Shown: one piece after another, positions 16,901 through 21,715 of the stretch
How the letters are laid out: every line of letters starts with the position of its first letter
How positions within the stretch are numbered: position 1 is the first letter of the stretch
Source: Fragilaria radians
Taxonomy: Eukaryota; Bacillariophyta; Fragilariophyceae; Fragilariales; Fragilariaceae
NCBI GenBank assembly: GCA_900642245.1
Contig: CAAAJI010000533.1
Coordinates: 19,583 to 41,297, forward strand
DNA length: 21,715 bases
Reading direction: 5' to 3'
Notes under the pieces: generated by a model
What the model was told of the DNA's origin: nothing
The model's input: only the letters and a program-made list of their open reading frames with translations
The model's database searches: none
Made by a program: the position numbers and the translations under genes

Positions 16901-18641
16901 GAAGTCAACAAAAGATGAAGATCCTTTTTTTGTAATTACAAAATCCAATCAGACAATTGAGCCAAGTGGTGCGACCATGGTGTCACTCAGCATTTGCCCT
17001 CTCGTAAAGGGTAAGATGGATATTTTAGGGGTGCGGTTTAAACTTTTTGACGACATTTGGTTCTACCATCCATTTCGTATCAAAGGCCACTTACTTCAAA
17101 ACACCCAAGAAAATCGGGCAAATCGGGCACGTTCTGAATCTGTCCTCCTGAAATCCATTGTCGAAGATGGCATGCCTCGTCTATCATTGACAATGATCTC
17201 TAATGGAACCGAAGATAATGTCCGGCCTACTATTCAAGGAGAAATCAGCTCCTGGACACTTCAATTGTCTAATCTTGGGACAGCACCCGCTTGCAACATC
17301 TCGCTAAAGACCAACGTTCCATGGATTCATGTGCGTAGTCTTCCTCGGGATGGAGACCAAAACGAGAGGCATGCTACATCATGCTGCATAGGCCCCACCG
17401 GAACCCTACTGGCCTTACCTTTGGAGGGGCATGGAATTAGTAAGATGGGATTGTTGTGTCCTGGAGAAACAATCGACGTTCCAATCGAAATTCGAACTTC
17501 TGGAAATGAACAACAGGATTTTTACATGTTATTTCGGTATGAACTTCCTGGAGGATCTAAGGGTTCACATCGTTGGTTACGTCAAATGATAGAGACAAGT
17601 ATTTATCCTTCACTAAAGCTCACTGCTTCAATGATGGCTTCCTTTTGGGCTAAAACGGAGCATATCATATCTTTAGAGATAGCGAACCATCGCAATGAGG
17701 AGATATTCATTGAAAAGTTAAGTGTTGCGAGTCGGGAATATCGAATGGAGCAAATAAATGGCCAAGTAAGTCACGATAACGAAGAAAATGATGCTATTGG
17801 CCTTGACGTAAATGAAAGAGTGACAATGCATTTTAGGCTCATTCCGATGCATAATTCTTCTGTCGCGAGCAATCCCTGCATGTTATCAGAATGTCAGTTG
17901 TCCAGCCCATTAGAAGGTACTTCTCGACAACCATGCGTCACATTAGATGAAATCGTTTTTCTTTGTTTGGAAACTGCGCATGCCCGCTTTCAAACATCAA
18001 TGAAAAAGTATCGAAGGGATATTGCCAGCGGCGGCGGTGATGACGATGATCAACAACCACGTCATGTGTCGCAAATCCGTCGCTCTAGGAGTACCATCAC
18101 TGACAAAGCAAACGACTCTGAGGCTGTACATCCAACGTCAATTGCATGTTTGTTTCCGTTGGAAAACAGCAAAACTAAGGTTGACATCATTTGTTCCTGG
18201 AGGTCAAGTCACTCTGACATGGAAGCACGACGAGGACAGCATCATCTCTCTAATTTTGCTGTGCGACAACGTAATGCCACCAAGGGGTGTCCCATCACAC
18301 TCACTTGCAAGCATCCCAGTGTTGTCTCACATAACTTTGTCTCTTGCGGGCCACTTCGAATTCCATTTGAAGTAACGCTAAGAAATCGCCTGGTCCAGAC
18401 ACCTGTAGATTTTGAATTCATCATGGATCGACCAAAGACATTTGAATTCAGTGGGTTAGAGAATTTCCCTTGGACCCTCAAGGGAGGAGATGAGTTAACC
18501 ATACCCTTGCAGGCCGTCGTCTCCGGTCCTGGAGTTTACAATCTACAAAAAATTCGATTAAAAATTGTAAAGGAAGATAAATCCGTTCCGTTCTTATTCC
18601 CTCTTCAATGGATGGTTATGGTTGATGGTGAAACGAAATAA
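13950..18641 (+). CDS. TRAPPC8: TRAPPC8/Trs85-like TRAPP complex subunit
   Basis: Probable subunit of the TRAPPIII tethering complex, which acts with Rab1/Ypt1 in ER-Golgi traffic and autophagy. From the ATG at 13950 it encodes 1563 aa in one exon (human TRAPPC8 is about 1435 aa). The N-terminal 120 residues are Pro/Ser-rich (PPPP near 57, PELPPPPSVPP near 86). The family region then begins with FAPK and IIATESAKALAWKNKLRLND. The best match is RKYAFHMLMAGHMFRSASQ at about 649-667, followed by HAFRCF and LYSLGRMAIAVELY; human TRAPPC8 has RKYAFHMILAGHRF here. The C-terminal half looks beta-rich, with a Gly/Asp/Gln-rich loop near 1360, and ends with GPGVYNL as in the family. The start is uncertain: the frame stays open back to 13833 without an ATG, and codons before 13950 (NYAQATIASDF) look protein-like. 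A spliced upstream exon is therefore likely. The GTG at 13890 is not a credible eukaryotic start. Confidence 0.88.
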   Translation: MTNPEKEGLDEESLEVNYRPFPNSESVAPSELPHSTTPAVPSLMSAPSSASGILPLPPPPKLDLSLRSKPKQSTTVEQDNANPIIPELPPPPSVPPMLKDPTIAESEAEEELTEPLPLPLTTFAPKQHSLLAKRQTHLTIMIIATESAKALAWKNKLRLNDMFEGLAQDLSSVESGYPLASFRSIGRNLPISWSDIRLAFYQSSDVCEATNPQQDLQENAQLRDTDGNLMEELDLLEDQVDRLLQDPPEDINLSLMEQNRQRQAQYEQVVSDAYALTSPPNIPWLWRYRMALDESTNFLQHDMIQQPILCLLVCSTCELDNLDACFSDLVNPYNLPQAFYGANRLWDPTSLKREVLILHDSCNGPKNVDLALLETQVKQKYGPISAVLRINSIVPRMARALEAEEKSDLWQGQGKRGNCLSVSDRVLLRRYMARLVSDSILPAMERRISDLNHIVTERKKGVRNVFRGFFRPTRTPGKDVDDSNGPDVGAYQHDSVESQVRLLADSLFLMRDYENALSMYKLIRDDYKNDRALVHYASLHEMMALCVHKMDPGNRNKEVFQYLETALYNYTRAVELDRTSSSGRPVTAPVATRLASRLCLVLSSIKNSPERYVEVADLLASTSSHDTALGAAVLLEQSSAYYYKSGMYRKYAFHMLMAGHMFRSASQEHHAFRCFTSALYIYHDGQWDELHNHLRSALAAQLYSLGRMAIAVELYSKLVGTTGGGRVSVKSQQKFVHHLLEICKEHTKKALVGADRMVDLPSEKARRDRLDGIVAVIRGTKGASRVLELPNVNLPLLEHQSIKIQVEAERRIFNQEIQFLGRSAEGDESIWTELQNQVVAELRATDQSTPKPNEDDMPTALLNVSDSSIRRVIYEIDKEVKETHRIARGKKLGFVVPKPTVRACMEPLLVEFQMKNPLAVKIELNEMQLVATLTDEATGRICTNEHAIFIGAASSKSWNFNSCDNIFVVADFCRMSPIARSRSWKSTKDEDPFFVITKSNQTIEPSGATMVSLSICPLVKGKMDILGVRFKLFDDIWFYHPFRIKGHLLQNTQENRANRARSESVLLKSIVEDGMPRLSLTMISNGTEDNVRPTIQGEISSWTLQLSNLGTAPACNISLKTNVPWIHVRSLPRDGDQNERHATSCCIGPTGTLLALPLEGHGISKMGLLCPGETIDVPIEIRTSGNEQQDFYMLFRYELPGGSKGSHRWLRQMIETSIYPSLKLTASMMASFWAKTEHIISLEIANHRNEEIFIEKLSVASREYRMEQINGQVSHDNEENDAIGLDVNERVTMHFRLIPMHNSSVASNPCMLSECQLSSPLEGTSRQPCVTLDEIVFLCLETAHARFQTSMKKYRRDIASGGGDDDDQQPRHVSQIRRSRSTITDKANDSEAVHPTSIACLFPLENSKTKVDIICSWRSSHSDMEARRGQHHLSNFAVRQRNATKGCPITLTCKHPSVVSHNFVSCGPLRIPFEVTLRNRLVQTPVDFEFIMDRPKTFEFSGLENFPWTLKGGDELTIPLQAVVSGPGVYNLQKIRLKIVKEDKSVPFLFPLQWMVMVDGETK

Positions 18642-20481
18642 CCTCGTAGCGAAAAAAAATTAAATGAAGAAATTTTAGCAAAAATTAAATCAAAGTTTCT
18701 CTAGTTACATTAGACATTTGAGTTATTTTCTACTGACGTAAGAAGCAATTTCATTCCTAAAATTGAGAATGAGATGGACATAATTGCATATCAATTCAAT
18801 GGTTGATATCTATGAATATGAAGGTAACAAATATTGAAATAGACGAAAAGTAATGCAGCTTCATCAAGGAGTTCCTGAAGACAAATATTTTAACTCAACG
18901 CATGCTTCAAAGGAACAGAAAAGTTGGTAAGCAACAATTACAATAGCTCCATATTTATGAGTGACCAAATATCCACAGAGATAAATCCAAAACAATACTA
19001 AATATATTATACGATGAAAACAATTTGGAACATTCATACTTCATTATGCTAAAATTCTAAAGATTGATCTGGCATACACAAAACATTGTTAGTACTAAAT
19101 TACACTTCATGAGGTATACAGAAATAAAAATTCGCTTAATAACAGTGTGAAATTGAGTGTCATTATTGTGCGTAACACTAAATTTTTAAATAAAGATAAT
19201 AACGTAGTTCCGCTGAATAGGTGAATTATCATCAACCAATTCTTGTGAATATTTATGGAGGAAATATTTACTGCGTTTTCCGCCTTTGAATATCCTTATG
19301 ATAGCTTATTTTCCTTACGCTGCTTTGATGCAAGAGCAGTGTACTACCACCTTTTTGCAGTTATCTTAGACATGTCATGTTGCTTAAAGCTAATAGGTTG
19401 ATAATGAAGTCAACTTGAACGTGTATCCTTTATCAATATATGGCTTGAGCACTATCCTATAATGCTCTCGTTGCGTACTAGTGTTGCATAACTTCAGCAC
19501 ATACTGGAGCAAACATGTGCAGCAAAAAATATTCCAAGTGCATATTCGCTTTCTCTGTATCCATGTGCAATCTCAGTAAACAACGTTTCAGACATTACTT
19601 AGCCAATTAACTTATGCATTGACTGGTCATTGAGCACTATCATTTTTAATTCATGCATCAAGGTTGTTTAGAGATAGACTACCTATTTTAATTCTCTACT
19701 AGAAAAGCCACAAGGTCTGCACTCTGATGTCTGTACATCCCTATCAGCTTTATTGTCGACATCCATTTATCATTCAAATAATATTTTTATAAGACTACGG
19801 GATCACTTTAAGGGAAGAGTTGCATCAAGTCGCAGCCACAAGCGTGACGCAATTTGCCTGGTATCATGCAACCAATTTTCCTTTACCTTTTCCTTCTGAT
19901 GACTTGAAAGGTGAGGTGAAACATCATTAAAGTAATGTCAAACCTTCCACTGTAATTTTCAATTAGTGTACAGAGGCACCGCAGAAGCTCCATTACTTTC
20001 AAAAACGCCAGAGGAAAAATGCTGAAATGACATCTCCGACTTGATCGCTTGAGATCACAAGATGATACGTCAGAGCAGAAAAAATCTCATGCATACGGTG
20101 AAAATGTCGAGAAAAACCACAACAAAATGTTATCATTCTTTTGAGGCAATGCGTTAGGAAGATGTCCACATTTCAATGACAACTGTCCTGGTTATAAAAG
20201 ATAAGTACAAGATCTTGTTCACTAAAATAGAGGAAGAAAGATTCCATATTTGAATCCCAGGAAAGATGGATAAGGTAAAAATTAGTTTGACAAGACCAAT
20301 TACTTCCAATCCATTTACCTTTCCTTAGGAAAGAATAGCTAAGTGTCACAAATGAATACCCTCGTAAAACGATGCCAAATCATGGTACTATGTGCCCCTA
20401 ATTGGTAAACTGAAACATTGTACGGTATAAACCTCCACAACGATAAACAATAACCCTAATGAATCTTGCATTATTAATGTT
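18642..20481. other. Intergenic spacer between TRAPPC8-like and glycosyltransferase genes
   Basis: This holds 1.8 kb of AT-rich sequence with the 3' end of the TRAPPC8-like gene and the promoter of the glycosyltransferase. TTATAAAAG near 20194 and GGTATAAAC near 20424 are weak TATA-like candidates. A slightly less AT-rich patch at 19800-20270 gives only short broken frames. I see no gene, structural RNA or repeat I can support. Confidence 0.45.
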
Positions 20482-21715
20482 ATGTTTGTCGCAAATGGTT
20501 TCCCTGAAATAAATCCTTCAATGGAGAGTCCTGGCAAAAAAGGGAATCGTAATGGAGCAAAAGCCTACTTTTTACATTTTATCTTCCTTCTTGTAGCAGC
20601 AAGTTCGCTGGTTTATGTATCTAAAGCTTCAACTCTCACTTCTTACTATACAACCTTTGGTTCAAAATTGTCACTTTTATCGGGCAATGATATCATTTCA
20701 AGATCCAATAATTCCTTACGTAATGAGGATATACAAAACGTCACGAAAACATTAGGAAAGAAAAATCTCGAAAGATCTGAGAAGGAAAGCAGTCAACAGA
20801 TTGATTCAACAATTCACAATCATGAAGCCAGATTCCAAAATAATGAATACTTTGCAACCATCAAAGAATGGCCCATCCCATTAAAGCCTCAATCGTCATT
20901 GCAAAAAACAACGAATCTACGGCAAGACTCTCCCTCTTTAGTACATTCCGAAGTTACCGCAATAAACCATAACGACACAAACATTCATTGGTGTATTATT
21001 GGAGAACATTCCAATTCTAGAACATCTCGAAAATACTTTACTCATTTCCCTCATGCTGCTGAAGCCCTACTGCCTTGTTGGAGCTGGTGGAGAAGATGGG
21101 ATGCAGTACCGAATTGTGGAATCATTCTTATGGATGGTCTTCGCATACCGATCAATACTTGGCAGGATCAACTCGTACGATTCGTCTGGAAGTGTAGAGT
21201 TCGGAGGTACACCAAGTATGGGGTGAGACGAAAGCGGCATCCACTTAATCGGACGCATCCTTTGGGACCATCACACATCTATTACACGCCCTCTCTGTAT
21301 TGGAAAAACCCGCGATATGGCCGTATCAATTATTTCGAACTTCCAGAGGATGCTTGGGCGTTACGTCGGTGTTTCATCTCGGATCACGATATTCTCACAG
21401 TCAAACGTGGTGTGTTGCAAATTGGGATTCTTCAACGTGAGAAGTCTCGGTCCATCACAAATCTCCCAGAATTGGTTACCCTTCTGGAAAAAGGGATTCC
21501 GGATGCCAACATCACCATTCTCGACATCATACCACCATCTCTTCATGCACAAGCTGTGTGGTTTGCTACCAAGGATATCATCATCGCAAGTCATGGTGCT
21601 GCCTTGATGAATTGTATCTTCATCCTACCCAGAACTATTGTCATGCAGCTTTACCCACCAAACTATTTCTTTCAATCCCTTGAATCAATCATTGAAAGTG
21701 TTGGTGGCATTGCCC
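20482..21715 (+). CDS. GT61/DUF563-like type II membrane glycosyltransferase, C-terminus outside window
   Basis: A single open frame of 411 codons runs to the right edge. An in-frame stop at 20428 limits the start to ATG 20482 or ATG 20521 (13 codons later); the first is used here, and neither context is decisive. A short basic N-terminal part (KKGNRNGAKA) precedes one hydrophobic segment, YFLHFIFLLVAASSLVYV (about residues 29-46), giving the type II Golgi topology. A polar stem of about 120 residues follows, with possible N-glycosylation sites (NNS, NVT, NDT). The catalytic part includes GVLQIGILQREKSRSITNL and ends in IIIASHGAALMNCIFILPR (His near 371), then VMQLYPPNYF. The HGA-x-L-x-N block with a downstream proline is characteristic of GT61 family enzymes such as xylosyltransferases and EGF-domain O-GlcNAc transferase. 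Donor and acceptor sugars cannot be told. The missing C-terminus leaves completeness untested. Confidence 0.82.
   Translation, partial: MFVANGFPEINPSMESPGKKGNRNGAKAYFLHFIFLLVAASSLVYVSKASTLTSYYTTFGSKLSLLSGNDIISRSNNSLRNEDIQNVTKTLGKKNLERSEKESSQQIDSTIHNHEARFQNNEYFATIKEWPIPLKPQSSLQKTTNLRQDSPSLVHSEVTAINHNDTNIHWCIIGEHSNSRTSRKYFTHFPHAAEALLPCWSWWRRWDAVPNCGIILMDGLRIPINTWQDQLVRFVWKCRVRRYTKYGVRRKRHPLNRTHPLGPSHIYYTPSLYWKNPRYGRINYFELPEDAWALRRCFISDHDILTVKRGVLQIGILQREKSRSITNLPELVTLLEKGIPDANITILDIIPPSLHAQAVWFATKDIIIASHGAALMNCIFILPRTIVMQLYPPNYFFQSLESIIESVGGIA

Noticed and set aside
14014..18502. Antisense and alternate-frame open stretches across the TRAPPC8-like gene
   Set aside because: They are shadows of the long plus-strand frame, with no family similarity of their own.
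19890..20030. CTGATGA followed later by CTGA, resembling C/D box snoRNA signals
   Set aside because: The boxes are more than 100 nt apart with no terminal stem, so chance is likelier.
20999..21607. Short frames in other phases at the right end
   Set aside because: They overlap the continuous GT61-like frame that starts at 20482 and carries the HGA-x-L-x-N block.

Overview
The window looks like nuclear DNA of a small-genome eukaryote, most likely a stramenopile alga such as a diatom. I infer this from the short GT-AG introns (62-118 nt), the AT-rich spacers, the K+-dependent plant/algal type of vacuolar H+-pyrophosphatase, a TRAPP tethering subunit and a Golgi-type GT61-like glycosyltransferase. 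The genus cannot be fixed from sequence alone. There is no sign of bacterial operons, tRNA, rRNA or CRISPR arrays.

Layout. Positions 1-10355 hold three H+-pyrophosphatase genes, all on the minus strand. Copy A (1-533) is cut by the window edge and is the divergent one. Copy B (1528-4125) and copy C (7704-10355) are complete, each with six exons and five introns at identical sites. The runs of open frame in different phases are spliced exons, not frameshifts. B and C are nearly identical from exon 2 into exon 6, introns included, but their first exons and C-terminal tails are clearly different. That pattern points to gene conversion between older tandem copies, or to a very recent partial duplication. 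The spacer between B and C carries a decayed Ty1/copia-like gag-protease remnant, a possible decayed gene, a cluster of short hairpins and a lone exon-like block.

Positions 10356-13890 are AT-rich, with small repeats and, just before the next gene, a decayed tandem duplication of that gene's own 5' region. Positions 13950-18641 encode an intronless TRAPPC8/Trs85-like protein on the plus strand; its true start probably lies further upstream, perhaps in another exon. After a 1.8 kb spacer without a recognisable gene, a type II membrane GT61/DUF563-like glycosyltransferase begins at 20482 and runs off the right edge.

Biology. The genes share an endomembrane theme: proton pumping into vacuole-like compartments, Rab1-linked vesicle tethering, and Golgi glycosylation. 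In a eukaryote this adjacency is not evidence of co-function. I see no new multi-gene system. The most notable signals are evolutionary: the B/C homogenised tract with sharp edges, and the relic duplication of the TRAPPC8 5' end.
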